Below, piece after piece: positions 16,204 through 25,443 of a stretch of DNA of 64,000 bases; positions within the stretch are counted from its first letter, which is position 1; each line of letters begins with the position of its first letter. This DNA is from Myxococcus fulvus. GTDB lineage: Bacteria > Myxococcota > Myxococcia > Myxococcales > Myxococcaceae. The stretch is taken from assembly GCF_900111765.1 (NCBI RefSeq), contig NZ_FOIB01000004.1, positions 1-64,000 on the forward strand, in the 5' to 3' direction. The notes under the pieces are model-generated. The model did no database searches and was not told the origin of the DNA. It saw only the letters and a program-made list of their open reading frames with translations. Position numbers and translations under genes: made by a program.

Positions 16204-18309
16204 ATGAATGCCGATGAACCTCCGCCTGGGACGTCTTCCCAGCGCGCGTTGTGGGCGCGAGCGCGAGAGCACCTGAGCCGTCTGATTCACGCGACCTTGC
16301 AGGCCTCCAACCGCCTGCGCCTGCCTGGCCCCTCGGTGCTGCCGGTGGCGGGCGCGGTGGTGGGCCTCTACAGCGGACTGGCCGCCGGAATCTTCGCCAA
16401 CCTCATCGGACTGGTGACGGGCCTGACGTTCGGCACGGCCGAGCTGGCGCACACGCTGCGCCGCAGCCAGCTCTTGACGCTGTGGGAGGCGTTCGCCTCC
16501 GCGCGGTGGCATCCGGAGTACGCCATCGTCGGAGCGCCGCTGGCGCTGGGCGGGCTGCTGCTCGCGCGGGTCATCGAGCCGGGAGGCCCTCGCGACGAGG
16601 TGAAGCGGCGGCTGCGGCTGTTGGCGCTGCTGACGCTGGGCGCGCTGTCGCTGTACTACCCGCTGGTGGCGCTGGCCGCGCTCAACAGCGTCTTCGGCCA
16701 CTCGCACTCGCTCGCGGACGCGATTCCGCACCTGCCCTGGTGGCTGATGCTGCTGGCGCCCACGCTGGGCGGCATGGCGGTGGGCCGGCTGCTGCGCGAC
16801 AGGCCGGAGACGCATGGCCACGGCGTGCCGGAGGTGGTGCGCGCGGTGAAGAGCGGCGCCAACGTGGTGCCGGCGGACCGGGGCCTCTTGAAGCTGGTGG
16901 CGTCCGCCATCACCATCGGCTCGGGTGGCTCGGCCGGACGCGAGGGCCCCATCGTGTACGGCGGCGCGGCGTTCGCCTCGAGCGTGGGGCGCGTGCTGGG
17001 CTTCAGCCGGCGGGAGCTGTCCATCCTGCTGGCGTGCGGCGCGGGCGCGGGCATCTCCGCGTCCTTCAACGCGCCCATCGCCGGCGCGGTGTTCGCGATG
17101 GAAATCATCCTCCGCGAGTTCGAGCTGCGCGTCTTCTCGCCCATCATCCTGGCCAGCGTGGCGGGCACCCTGGTGAGCCAGGGCGTGCTGGGCGAGGCGC
17201 CCATGCTGCGGCAGGTGCCGTACGAGCTGGTGAGCGGCTCGGAGGTGCTGGCGTACGCGGCGCTGGGCATCGGCTGTGGCCTGTTGGCCTTCGCCTTCGT
17301 GCGGCTCCTGCACGGGGTGGAGCACTTCTTCCACGGGCGGATGCCGGGCACCCTGTCGCCGTGGCTGGGCAGGAAGTCGCTGCCGTTCCGCGCGGGCCTG
17401 GGCGGCCTGTGCGCGGGCGTGCTCGCGTTCATCAGCCCCACGGTGTGGGGCAGCGGGCACGACTACATCAACCTGGCGGCGGTGGGGAAGCTGCCCTTCT
17501 TCTTCCTCGTGACGGCGTGCCTGCTCAAGCTCGTGGCCACCGCGGTCACCATCGGCTCGGGCGGCTCGGGCGGCACCTTCTTCCCGGCGGCCGTCATCGG
17601 GGCCATGGCGGGCGGGGCCTTCGGCACGCTGGTGCACTACTTCTTCCCGGCCAGCACCGGCCCCAGCGGGGCGTACGCGCTGGTGGGCATGGGCGGCGCG
17701 GTGGCGGCGCTCAACCGCGGCCCGCTCACCGGGATGATGATGCTGTACGAGCTGAGCGGGAACCACGACATCATCCTCCCGCTGATGGTGACGTGCACCA
17801 TCGCCTCCGCGCTGTGCCACTACCTCATCGAGCGCAAGCAGGCGAAGGTGCTGAGCGACGCGGACCTCCTGGAGAGCACCCCCGTGCAGACGCTGATGGA
17901 GCACGTGGCCCCCGTGCCCGCGGGGCTGCCGGTGCGTCCGCTGGCGGACCTGCTGCTCACGTCCGAGACAGGCGCGCTGCCGGTGTTGGACACGGCGGGC
18001 GAGGTGTACGGCATCGTGCAGGTGGAGCAGCTTCGCGAGGTGTGGCGCGACGAGTCCGTCTACCCGCTGCTGGTGGCCAGTGACTTGTCGCGCAAGCTGC
18101 CGGTGCTCACGCCGGAGACGGACCTGGCGCACGCGCTGCAGCTGATGGACCAGGAGGACGTGGACGCGCTGCCCGTCGCGGCGCCCACGGGCATCGCCAC
18201 CCGGGGGCTGCTCACCCGCGCGGCCGTGCGCCGGTTCCTCTTCGCCCAGCACGCCCGGCACCACGCGCGCGGAGACGCACCCGTCAGCGCGTCCGAAGTC
18301 ACGCACTGA
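16204..18309 (+). CDS. ClC-family chloride channel/antiporter with CBS pair
   Basis: A 701-residue inner-membrane ClC protein. Signature anion-path loops are visible: GSGGSAGREGP (near 240), the GAGAGISASFNAPIAGAVFA stretch and GSGGSGGTFFP (near 455). A C-terminal cytoplasmic CBS pair occupies about 560-690 and may bind nucleotides. The GREGP motif has Glu at the gating position, as in channels and H+/Cl- antiporters. The transport mode cannot be decided from sequence. The ATG at 16204 has GGAGG 4 bases upstream; the GTG at 16192 lacks a site. The gene stands alone, 100 bases after the anti-sigma gene. Confidence 0.94.
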   Translation: MNADEPPPGTSSQRALWARAREHLSRLIHATLQASNRLRLPGPSVLPVAGAVVGLYSGLAAGIFANLIGLVTGLTFGTAELAHTLRRSQLLTLWEAFASARWHPEYAIVGAPLALGGLLLARVIEPGGPRDEVKRRLRLLALLTLGALSLYYPLVALAALNSVFGHSHSLADAIPHLPWWLMLLAPTLGGMAVGRLLRDRPETHGHGVPEVVRAVKSGANVVPADRGLLKLVASAITIGSGGSAGREGPIVYGGAAFASSVGRVLGFSRRELSILLACGAGAGISASFNAPIAGAVFAMEIILREFELRVFSPIILASVAGTLVSQGVLGEAPMLRQVPYELVSGSEVLAYAALGIGCGLLAFAFVRLLHGVEHFFHGRMPGTLSPWLGRKSLPFRAGLGGLCAGVLAFISPTVWGSGHDYINLAAVGKLPFFFLVTACLLKLVATAVTIGSGGSGGTFFPAAVIGAMAGGAFGTLVHYFFPASTGPSGAYALVGMGGAVAALNRGPLTGMMMLYELSGNHDIILPLMVTCTIASALCHYLIERKQAKVLSDADLLESTPVQTLMEHVAPVPAGLPVRPLADLLLTSETGALPVLDTAGEVYGIVQVEQLREVWRDESVYPLLVASDLSRKLPVLTPETDLAHALQLMDQEDVDALPVAAPTGIATRGLLTRAAVRRFLFAQHARHHARGDAPVSASEVTH

Positions 18310-18419
18310 CGCTGGCCCTGAGTCGGGGGTCAGTGTCACCCCACGCCAAAGCGCCGCGTAGCGAGGGTGGTCGCCACGCGGGGGATGGGACATGCTGCGC
18401 GCCTTCCGGAGGCGTCCTC

Positions 18420-18929
18420 GTGGAGCTACGCCGCGCGACCCCAGCCGAGCATCCGCTGCTGCGCAACCTGTACCCGCTCTATCTGCACGACTTGAGCGAG
18501 TTCGGGGTCGGCTACCGCCTGGACGAGCAGGGACACTGGGCACCCAACTACCTGCCGACGTGGCTGGCGCCGTCGTCGGAGGTGCACCCGCTGCTCTTGC
18601 GCTGGGAGGGCCGCACGGTGGGCTTCGCCTTCGTGGCCCAGGCGCCCTTCCCGTACATGACGCCGGGGCGCGACTTCCGGATGAGCGAGTTCTTCATCCT
18701 GCGCGGCGAGCGGGGCTACGGCCTGGGCCGCCGCGCCGCCGTCGCCGTGTTCGAGCGCTTCCGCGGGCTGTGGGAGGTGTCCCAGCTGCCCGCCAACCAC
18801 GCGGCCACGTCCTTCTGGCGCAAGGTCATCCGCGAGTACACGCAGGGGCGGTTCGAGGACACCTTCGTGGACGACTCGCCCGCGCAGATGTTCGACAACC
18901 GCGAGCTGCCGCCGCGCTCCGGACGCTGA
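18420..18929 (+). CDS. GNAT-family N-acetyltransferase
   Basis: A 169-residue GNAT protein that would transfer an acetyl group from acetyl-CoA to an unknown amine. The acetyl-CoA-binding motif A is seen as RGYGLGRRA (near 100-108), preceded by the MSEFFILRG strand. A typical QLPANHAATSFWRKVI segment follows. The GTG start at 18420 is decided by GGAGG 7 bases upstream; the longer open frame has no family similarity. It is convergent with the peroxiredoxin gene across 17 bases. Confidence 0.88.
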   Translation: MELRRATPAEHPLLRNLYPLYLHDLSEFGVGYRLDEQGHWAPNYLPTWLAPSSEVHPLLLRWEGRTVGFAFVAQAPFPYMTPGRDFRMSEFFILRGERGYGLGRRAAVAVFERFRGLWEVSQLPANHAATSFWRKVIREYTQGRFEDTFVDDSPAQMFDNRELPPRSGR

Positions 18930-18946
18930 AAGCGCGGGCGCGATTG

Positions 18947-19492
18947 CTACGGCTTGGGCTTCGCCTCGGGCGCCGGCGCGGCGGGGGCGGGCGCCTTCGC
19001 GGCGGGCTGGGCCTGCGAGCAGGAGGTGATGGCGCCCGACGGGTCGATGGCGTCACCGCCCGAGTCCACCTTGAGCACCTTGCGCCCCTCGCCCACGACG
19101 AAGGTGTAGCGCTTGGACACCGTCACCAGGGGCATCTTCACGTCGTAGGACTCGACGACCTTGCCCTGCGGGTCGGGGATGAAGGGGAACGGCGCCTTCA
19201 GCTCCGCCTTGAAGCGCTTGAGCGTTTCCGCGTCATCCGTGCTGAAGGCGAGCACGCGCCCCTGCAGCTTCTCGATTTCGGTGTGCCGGGCGGTGAAGGC
19301 CTTGAGCTGCTGGGTGCACCCGCCCGTGAAGGCCTTGGGGAAGAAGGCGACGATGACGGGGCCCTGCTTCACCATCTCCGACAGGATGTAGACCTTGCCC
19401 TCGGTGTCCTTCACCGTGAAGTCCGGGGCGGTGTCCCCCACGTTGGGGATGGCGGCGCTGAGCAGGCCTGCGAGCAGTACGGGAGCGAGCAT
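18947..19492 (-). CDS. exported peroxiredoxin (AhpC/TSA, Bcp-like)
   Basis: A 181-residue thioredoxin-fold peroxidase. An N-terminal hydrophobic segment ([14 protein letters not shown]) looks like a signal peptide or anchor, so it probably works outside the cytoplasm. The fold starts at [15 protein letters not shown]. The peroxidatic Cys is in [10 protein letters not shown], where most Bcp proteins read TPGCT. The Arg-site region and [10 protein letters not shown] strand follow. The C-terminus is an Ala/Pro/Lys tail. The ATG at 19492 was chosen for the signal sequence; a TTG at 19528 is possible. It lies 50 bases downstream of the aminohydrolase gene on the same strand. Confidence 0.88.
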   Translation of the reverse strand: MLAPVLLAGLLSAAIPNVGDTAPDFTVKDTEGKVYILSEMVKQGPVIVAFFPKAFTGGCTQQLKAFTARHTEIEKLQGRVLAFSTDDAETLKRFKAELKAPFPFIPDPQGKVVESYDVKMPLVTVSKRYTFVVGEGRKVLKVDSGGDAIDPSGAITSCSQAQPAAKAPAPAAPAPEAKPKP

Positions 19493-19542
19493 GCCGCGGA
19501 TAAGAGCGGACCCGCCCCTCCCCGGCAAGCGGGCCCGCGGGC

Positions 19543-20829
19543 CTACGTCGTCTCACCCATCCGCGCCCACACCGCCGCCGCGGCCTCGCGCGCCTGCTCC
19601 GCGACCACCGAGGGGTTCACCGACAAGGGCCGGCGCGCCCACATGCGCCACACCCCGTCCACCATCACCGCCTCCACGTGCCGGCTGCCCAGGCCGAACA
19701 CCACGTGCCACGCCAGGTTCTCCGCCGTGAGCGGCGTGGCGGGCAGGTAGTCGAGCACCAGCAGGTCCGCGAGCGAGCCCTCGCGCATGGAGCCCATGGG
19801 CACGCCGAAGTGCGCGGACGCCAGCCGGTGGCCGTTGGCCAGGTAGCGCAGCACGTCGATGACCTGCCCCGCCTCGCGCGAGCGCAGGTACGCCGCCTGG
19901 GCCTCCGCGAAGAGGTCCGCGGACACGCCATCCACGCCCAGCGTGGCGCGCGCGCCGAACTTCAGCGCCGGCGCGTAGCCCACCTCCAGCCCCTGGTTGG
20001 CGCGCGGCGTGTGCACCATCCACGCGCCCGTCGCAATCACCTGCGCCAGGTCCGCCCACGCCAGGTGCCCCACGTGCGCCAATTGGCTGCGCGGCGACAA
20101 CAGCCCCGCGGCCAGGAGCCTGGGCACCGGCGAGTCACCGTGTCGCTCGTTGGACAGTCGCTCGTCGAGCGGGTCCTCGGCCAGGGGGATGTGCAGGCCG
20201 GTGTTGGCGGTCTTCAGGGCCTCGGTCAGTCCCTGGAGCGCGTCGGGTCCCAACGTGAAGCAGGGGCCCGCGCCCACCTGTCCGCGAAAGCGCCCCTGCG
20301 CCTTCTGCGCGAAGCCCACCGTCTCCTCCAGGCCCTCCTCGCGGCCCACGGCGCCATTGCGGTCCGACACGGCGTAGGCCAGCACGCCGCGCACGCCGAC
20401 CTCGTGGAGTCCGCGCGCCAGGCGCACCAGCGAGCCGGAGACCGCGCTCGGGGAGGAGTGCAGGTTGACCACCGTGGTGGTGCCGCACTGGAGCGCCTCG
20501 AGGCCGCCCGCGCAGGCGGCCACCTGGACGGCGTCCAGGTCCAGCGCGTCCTCGTAGGGCCAGAGCACCTTCTCCAGGCTGTCCTGGTACGTCTCCATCG
20601 CCTTGCGCGGCATGCCCCGTCCGAGCACGGCGTGCAGCCGGTGGTGCGCGCTCACCAGGCCCGGGAAGACGAGCTTGCCGGAGAGGGCCACCACCTCGTC
20701 GTCCGGCTGGGGCGTCAGGTCCGGCCCTCGCGCGACGATGCGCTCGCCCTCGATGCGCAGGTCCACGCGCTCCACCACCGCGGGCTCCAACTCGACGACG
20801 TAACCACCCTTGAGGACGGTTCCCAACAT
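19543..20829 (-). CDS. amidohydrolase-superfamily aminohydrolase, SsnA-like
   Basis: A 428-residue metal-dependent hydrolase of the TIM-barrel amidohydrolase superfamily. The N-terminal beta-sandwich contains [18 protein letters not shown], the first metal-ligand strand. [23 protein letters not shown] and [12 protein letters not shown] follow, the last with the catalytic Asp. Overall it most resembles SsnA, a putative aminohydrolase linked in enterobacteria to selenium-dependent hydroxylases. No such genes are nearby, and the substrate is unknown. The ATG at 20829 is used, although GGAGG lies unusually close (1 base); the second codon TTG would be better spaced. Confidence 0.82.
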   Translation of the reverse strand: MLGTVLKGGYVVELEPAVVERVDLRIEGERIVARGPDLTPQPDDEVVALSGKLVFPGLVSAHHRLHAVLGRGMPRKAMETYQDSLEKVLWPYEDALDLDAVQVAACAGGLEALQCGTTTVVNLHSSPSAVSGSLVRLARGLHEVGVRGVLAYAVSDRNGAVGREEGLEETVGFAQKAQGRFRGQVGAGPCFTLGPDALQGLTEALKTANTGLHIPLAEDPLDERLSNERHGDSPVPRLLAAGLLSPRSQLAHVGHLAWADLAQVIATGAWMVHTPRANQGLEVGYAPALKFGARATLGVDGVSADLFAEAQAAYLRSREAGQVIDVLRYLANGHRLASAHFGVPMGSMREGSLADLLVLDYLPATPLTAENLAWHVVFGLGSRHVEAVMVDGVWRMWARRPLSVNPSVVAEQAREAAAAVWARMGETT

Positions 20830-21445
20830 CCCTCCGAACGAAGAACGAAGCGCGGCAGCGGGCCCGGACGTTAGCACTCTCACTCCCTCATCGCGCGAGC
20901 GAGCAGATGGGGCGCCCACACCCCGCGTAAGGCCCACCGCACCACCCGCGACGTCGGACGCGGCGGCCCTCACCGAATCGGAGCACGGGGTCCGGCACAC
21001 CCCGGCGCACACCTCGAGGTGGGAGCGGCGATGAAGGCGCGCCGCACGAACACACCGGGGCACATGGTTCGCGCCTCGAAGTGGGGCCACATCGATACGC
21101 CAGCGGAGCGCCCTCTCGGGCCCTGCGGGCCAGGCGCCCTCGGGAGAACGAACGTTCCCGCGCATCGAGGCGTCGGCATTGAACCATCACGTCTCGGCAG
21201 ATCGGCGCCCACGAGGCCCGAGCCCAGGTCTCCGACGGACACCGTGCCGACACGCACGAACGTCACGAGGAGGACGTGTGCCGCGAGGCCCTCGCCACGT
21301 GGAAACCCCGTGCTTCCACTCGGGCCATGTCCGCCGCCAGGACAGGAGCGCCGGGCGAGCGGGCCCGGACGAGACCGAGCGGGCATGCCCCCTCGAACTT
21401 CTGAGGGGGCACGAAGACAGCCTCTGCACATAGACTGGCGCCATC
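20830..21445. other. 616-bp divergent intergenic region
   Basis: Separates the aminohydrolase gene (minus) from the kinase gene (plus). Several frames are open on both strands but look like GC-bias artefacts: Arg/Pro/Gly-rich, no ribosome sites, no family resemblance. A strong inverted repeat near 21386-21411 is listed separately. Nothing else was recognised. The length is large for this compact region and might hold an RNA or distal control sites. Confidence 0.5.
21386..21411. promoter_or_regulatory. perfect 9-bp inverted repeat upstream of kinase gene
   Basis: TGCCCCCTC (21386-21394) and GAGGGGGCA (21403-21411) flank an 8-base loop, 34 bases before the kinase start. It could be an operator or a leader hairpin. 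No T-run follows on either strand, so a terminator is less likely. Confidence 0.55.
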
Positions 21446-23635
21446 TTGGAGTCGGGTCCGAACACCTATTGGGTCGGTCGCTACCGTCTGTCCGCGCGCA
21501 TCGCGACGGGCGGCATGGCGGAGGTCTACCTGGGGCGGCGCTTCGAGGATGACGGCCAGCGCGGGCCCGCCGTCGCGGTGAAGCGGCTGATGCCCCACCT
21601 GGCCTCGGACCGGCGCGTGGTGCAGATGTTCCTCAACGAGGCGCGCATCACCGCGCAGGTGCGCCACCCCAACGTCGTCGCCATCCTCGAGCTGGGCATG
21701 GAGGGCACCGAGCCCTTCATCGCGATGGAGCTGCTCGAGGGGCGCTCCTTCGCGGAGCTGCGTCAGGAGGCCGCCGAGCGCGGCCAGCGCGTCCCCCTGG
21801 GCATCACCCTGCGCGTGCTCGTGGAGGCCTGCCGCGGCCTGGACGCCGCGCACCGGGCCGTGGACGAGGCGGGCCGGCCCCTGCGCATCGTCCACCGCGA
21901 CTTCACGCCGGACAACATCCACGTCGGCGTCAACGGCGCGGTGAAGGTCATCGACTTCGGCATCGCCAAGGCGGACGCGCTCGGCGCGGGCACCGAGCCC
22001 GGCGTGCTCAAGGGCAAGTTCTTCTACATGTCCCCGGAGATGATTTCCGGCAAGCCCGTGGACCACCGCGCGGACCTCTTCGCCGCGGGCGTCATGTTGT
22101 ACGAGCAACTGTGTGGCCGCAGGCCCTTCACCGGCATGACGGCCGAGGAGGTCCTGGGCCGCATCGCCGAGGGCCGCGTCCGCCCGCCCACCGGCTTCGA
22201 CCCGTCCGTCCCCGGCGCGCTGGAGCTGGTCTGCCTCACCGCGCTCCAGAGGGACCCGGCCGCGCGCTTCGACAGCCTCGAGTCCTTCATCGACGCCATC
22301 GAGGGCATCGGCGGCCCCGCCGAGGTCGCCACCGCGGCGGAGGTCGCCGCCTACGTCGACACCCTCTTCCCACCGGAGAAGGACCCCAAGCGCCAGGCCC
22401 TCCGGCGCGCGCGCATGGCGGACCCGTCCCACGGAGGCACGCCCCCGGGCCCCCGCCGCTACGACCCCAACGTGGCCCCCCACGCCGCCATGACGGTGCC
22501 CACCGGCTGGCCCGTGCTGCCGGACGTGGGCGCCACGGTCCACGACGAGACCTTCCCCGAGCCCGCGCGCGCGGCGAGCGTCGAGCCCGTCGCTCCGAAG
22601 GTCGTGACGCCAGCGCGCGTCCCCTCGCCGACGGACTCGACGCCGCCCACGCGCGGCTCGCCCTCCGGCATCGGCGAGGGCGGCCCGTCGCGCCGTCGGG
22701 GCTCGCGCGTGGCGGCCATCCTGGCCGGGGTGCTCGGGTTGGCGGCGCTCGGGGGCGGAGGTGTCTGGTACCTGAATCGCGCGGAGGCGGCGCCCCAGGA
22801 GCGGCTGGCGAAGGCGACGGCCGCGGACACGGCGGCCGAGAAGAAGGCGCTGCTCTCCGGGCTGGGCACCGACGTGCGCGCCACGGCGCAGGAGCTGGCC
22901 CAGGCGGGCACGCTGCTCGTCGACGCGGGGGCCTTCCCCGAGGTGGCCGAGCTGGCGGAGTCCTTCACCACGCGCTTCCCCAAGGAGCTGGAGGCGCACC
23001 TGCTCGCGGCGAGGGCGGCGACGGAGCTCAACCGCGGCAAGCGGGCCGAGCGCGCGTTGGACGAGGCGCTCGCGCTGGCGCCCAAGGATTTGCGCCCCTC
23101 GCTGATGCTGGCGGACCTGCGCGAGCGACAGGGTGACCTGCCGGGCGCGGTGGCGGCGCTGGCGAAGGCGTACATGCTCAAGCCGGCCTCGCCCAAGGTG
23201 GCGCCCCGCTTCGGGCGGATGTTGTCGCAGAGCGGACGGCTGGACGAGGCGGCCTCGGTGCTGTCGGCCTGGACCCGCGAGCGGGACGACGCGGTCAGCC
23301 TGGCGGAGCTGGGCTTCGTGCGCTTCCGTCAGGAGCGCGTGGACGAGGCCGCGGCGTTGCTCAGGCGCGCGCTGCGCAAGGACGGCCGGCTGGCCGTGGC
23401 GCACTACTACCTGGGGGCCGTCCTCTTCCGACAGGGCGACAGCGCGGGAGCCGAACGTGCCTATCGGGAGGCGGACAAGCTGGCGCCGGAGGACCCCCGG
23501 GCCCTGGCCGCGCGTTGTCAGCTCCACGCTCATGGCGGCAACGCGGTGGCCGTGGCCGAGGTGAAGCGTACGCTGGAGGAACGATTCCCCGACCGCGCGA
23601 CGCGGCTCGCGGCGGAGTGCCAGGCGGGGAATTAG
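21446..23635 (+). CDS. Hanks-type Ser/Thr protein kinase with TPR sensor region
   Basis: A 729-residue membrane kinase. Residues 10-290 form the kinase domain: Gly-rich loop IATGGMAEVYLG, K46 in AVAVKRL, D152 in HRDFTPDN and VIDFGIAK as the metal site. HRDFTPDN replaces the common HRDLKPEN but keeps catalytic Asp and Asn. A Pro-rich linker leads to one membrane span near 422-443. The rest is periplasmic-side TPR repeats, probably for protein contact. The start is TTG at 21446, the only start near the required N-terminus; no strong ribosome site is seen. The esterase gene follows 10 bases later, so they are likely one operon. Confidence 0.9.
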   Translation: MESGPNTYWVGRYRLSARIATGGMAEVYLGRRFEDDGQRGPAVAVKRLMPHLASDRRVVQMFLNEARITAQVRHPNVVAILELGMEGTEPFIAMELLEGRSFAELRQEAAERGQRVPLGITLRVLVEACRGLDAAHRAVDEAGRPLRIVHRDFTPDNIHVGVNGAVKVIDFGIAKADALGAGTEPGVLKGKFFYMSPEMISGKPVDHRADLFAAGVMLYEQLCGRRPFTGMTAEEVLGRIAEGRVRPPTGFDPSVPGALELVCLTALQRDPAARFDSLESFIDAIEGIGGPAEVATAAEVAAYVDTLFPPEKDPKRQALRRARMADPSHGGTPPGPRRYDPNVAPHAAMTVPTGWPVLPDVGATVHDETFPEPARAASVEPVAPKVVTPARVPSPTDSTPPTRGSPSGIGEGGPSRRRGSRVAAILAGVLGLAALGGGGVWYLNRAEAAPQERLAKATAADTAAEKKALLSGLGTDVRATAQELAQAGTLLVDAGAFPEVAELAESFTTRFPKELEAHLLAARAATELNRGKRAERALDEALALAPKDLRPSLMLADLRERQGDLPGAVAALAKAYMLKPASPKVAPRFGRMLSQSGRLDEAASVLSAWTRERDDAVSLAELGFVRFRQERVDEAAALLRRALRKDGRLAVAHYYLGAVLFRQGDSAGAERAYREADKLAPEDPRALAARCQLHAHGGNAVAVAEVKRTLEERFPDRATRLAAECQAGN

Positions 23636-23645
23636 CTTCCCCTCC

Positions 23646-24665
23646 ATGCACCGCGGCCCCTTCCCGGCACTGCTCCTCCTGACGGCTCTCGGCTGTTCCT
23701 CGTCACCCGACACCCGGCCGGAGCCCCAGGCGCCGCCGGACGCGGGCACGCCCGTGGCGGAGCCCCAGGTGCCGGAGCGCACGTCCTGCCAGGGACTGTC
23801 CGCGGGTCCCGGTACCCACGACTGGACAGTGACCCACGACGGACGGGAGCGCGCCTACCGGGTGCACGTGCCCCCCGGCTACGACGCCACCCGCCCCACG
23901 CCCACCGTGGTGGCCTTCCACGGCTATGGCTCCCATCCCGAGCAGTTGGAGCGGCAGACGGGGCTGTCCACACTCGCCGACACCGAGGGCTTCCTCGTCG
24001 TGTACCCGCGCGGGCTCAGCGCCCAGGAGCTCAACGACGGTCCTCCTCCGCCCCTCCAGGACAACACCCGGGGATGGAATGCGGGCGCGTGCTGCGGCTC
24101 GTCCCAGCTGAGCCAGGTGGACGACGTGGGCTTCGTGGACGCGATGATGGCGGACCTGGACACGCACGTGTGCGTGGACCCCCGGCGCACGTTCGCCACG
24201 GGCTTCTCCAACGGGGGCTTCTTCTCGTACCGGCTGGCCTGTGAGCGCGCGGGGAGGTTCGCCGCCGTCGCCCCCGTGTCCGGCATGGCGCCCTCGAGCG
24301 GGTGCGCTCCGTCCCGTCCCGTGCCGGTGCTGCACATCCACGGCACGGAGGACACCGTCATCCTCTACGAGGGGGGCAGCAACATCCCCTTCGGTCGCCC
24401 CTACCCCTCCGCGCGCGACTCGGTGCGCGGTTGGGCGGAGCGCAACGGCTGCGGTGGGCCGGAGGAACAGACGTATCAGCGGGGCAACAGCACCTGCGTG
24501 GCGTTCACCGGATGTGCTCCGGAGAGCGCCACCGCGTCGCTGTGCACCGTGCAGGGTGGCAATCACACGTGGCCCGGCAGTCCCGTCAGCTCGGGCAACC
24601 CCACGCGCGACCTGGACGCCTCGCTCGAGGCCTGGCGCTTCTTCCAGGGCCGGCCGCGCCCCTGA
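23646..24665 (+). CDS. lipoprotein esterase of the PHB depolymerase/feruloyl esterase (LpqC) type
   Basis: A 339-residue alpha/beta-hydrolase with a lipobox (TALGC, Cys17), so lipid-anchored outside the cytoplasm. The oxyanion strand reads VVAFHGYGSHPEQ. The nucleophile is Ser in GFSNGG, the acid Asp in HGTEDTV and the base His in GGNHTWPG. The family cleaves short polyhydroxyalkanoates, feruloyl or acetyl esters; the substrate is not fixed. Extra Cys residues (CCGSS, CAPS, CTV) suggest disulfides. It lies in the run kinase - esterase - YdjC protein with spacings of 10 and 18 bases. Confidence 0.9.
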   Translation: MHRGPFPALLLLTALGCSSSPDTRPEPQAPPDAGTPVAEPQVPERTSCQGLSAGPGTHDWTVTHDGRERAYRVHVPPGYDATRPTPTVVAFHGYGSHPEQLERQTGLSTLADTEGFLVVYPRGLSAQELNDGPPPPLQDNTRGWNAGACCGSSQLSQVDDVGFVDAMMADLDTHVCVDPRRTFATGFSNGGFFSYRLACERAGRFAAVAPVSGMAPSSGCAPSRPVPVLHIHGTEDTVILYEGGSNIPFGRPYPSARDSVRGWAERNGCGGPEEQTYQRGNSTCVAFTGCAPESATASLCTVQGGNHTWPGSPVSSGNPTRDLDASLEAWRFFQGRPRP

Positions 24666-24683
24666 CGCACAGGAGACTTCTTC

Positions 24684-25433
24684 GTGAGCACACGCACGCT
24701 CGTCATCAACGCCGACGATTTGGGGCATGACCCCGCCATCACCCGAGGGATTCTCAAGGCCATGCGGGAGGGGGTCGTCTCCTCGGCCTCCCTCCTGGTG
24801 AACACGCCCTACTCCGAGGCCGCGGCCCAGGAGTCGGGGGGCCTGTCACTCGGGCTGCACCTGGACCTGGCCCGGGGCCAGCCGCTGTGGAGCGAGTTCC
24901 CCCGCGAGTCGCTGGGAGCCCAGGGGCAGTTCACCGAAGGCCGCGCCGCCGGGCTGTCCGCGGAGGTGGTGGAGGCGGAGACGCGCGCCCAGTTGGAGCG
25001 CTTCACCCGGCTCACGGGGCGCGCGCCGACGCACATCGACGTGCACAAGCATCTGCACCTGCACGCGAACGTGCTGGAGGGCGTGGCCAAGGCCGCCAAG
25101 GACGCGAAGGTGCCGGTGCGCGCGCTCGACTCCATCATGCGCCACGCGCTGAAGAAGCTCGGCGTGCCCACGAACACGCACTTCGTGGGGGACACGAGCG
25201 ACGACCCGTACTGGACGCTGGAGCGGCTGGAGGCGGAGCTGGTGGCGCTGCCCTCCGAGGGCGTCATCGAGCTGATGTGCCACCCGGGCTACCGCCCCGA
25301 GAAGGTGAAGAGCAGCTACGCCGCGCAGCGCGAGGTCGAGCTGAACACCTTCGTGGACCCGAAGGCGAAGGAGGCCCTGTCGCGGCTGGGGCTCACGCCG
25401 GTGGACTTCAGCGTGCTCGCGCCCACGAACTGA
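24684..25433 (+). CDS. YdjC/ChbG-family carbohydrate deacetylase
   Basis: A 249-residue cytoplasmic protein of the YdjC family, metal-dependent deacetylases of N-acetylated di- or oligosaccharides such as chitobiose. Metal-site motifs are present: NADDLG at the N-terminus, LGLHLDL and HIDVHKHLHLH (near 115-125), plus MCHPGYRPE. Together with the upstream esterase it suggests breakdown of acylated polymers. The GTG start has GGAGA upstream. It is convergent with the hybrid kinase gene (10-base gap). Confidence 0.92.
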   Translation: MSTRTLVINADDLGHDPAITRGILKAMREGVVSSASLLVNTPYSEAAAQESGGLSLGLHLDLARGQPLWSEFPRESLGAQGQFTEGRAAGLSAEVVEAETRAQLERFTRLTGRAPTHIDVHKHLHLHANVLEGVAKAAKDAKVPVRALDSIMRHALKKLGVPTNTHFVGDTSDDPYWTLERLEAELVALPSEGVIELMCHPGYRPEKVKSSYAAQREVELNTFVDPKAKEALSRLGLTPVDFSVLAPTN

Positions 25434-25443
25434 GGCCCGGGGC

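Noticed and set aside
16189-18543. 784-residue minus-strand frame opposite the ClC gene
   Set aside because: Antisense of a well-conserved channel; composition dominated by Arg, Gln, His and Ala.
20970-21431. 153-residue minus-strand frame in the 616-bp gap
   Set aside because: Pro/Arg/Gly-rich, without a start site or homology; treated as non-coding.
21263-23782. 839-residue minus-strand frame opposite the kinase gene
   Set aside because: Antisense of an intact Ser/Thr kinase; no recognisable motif.
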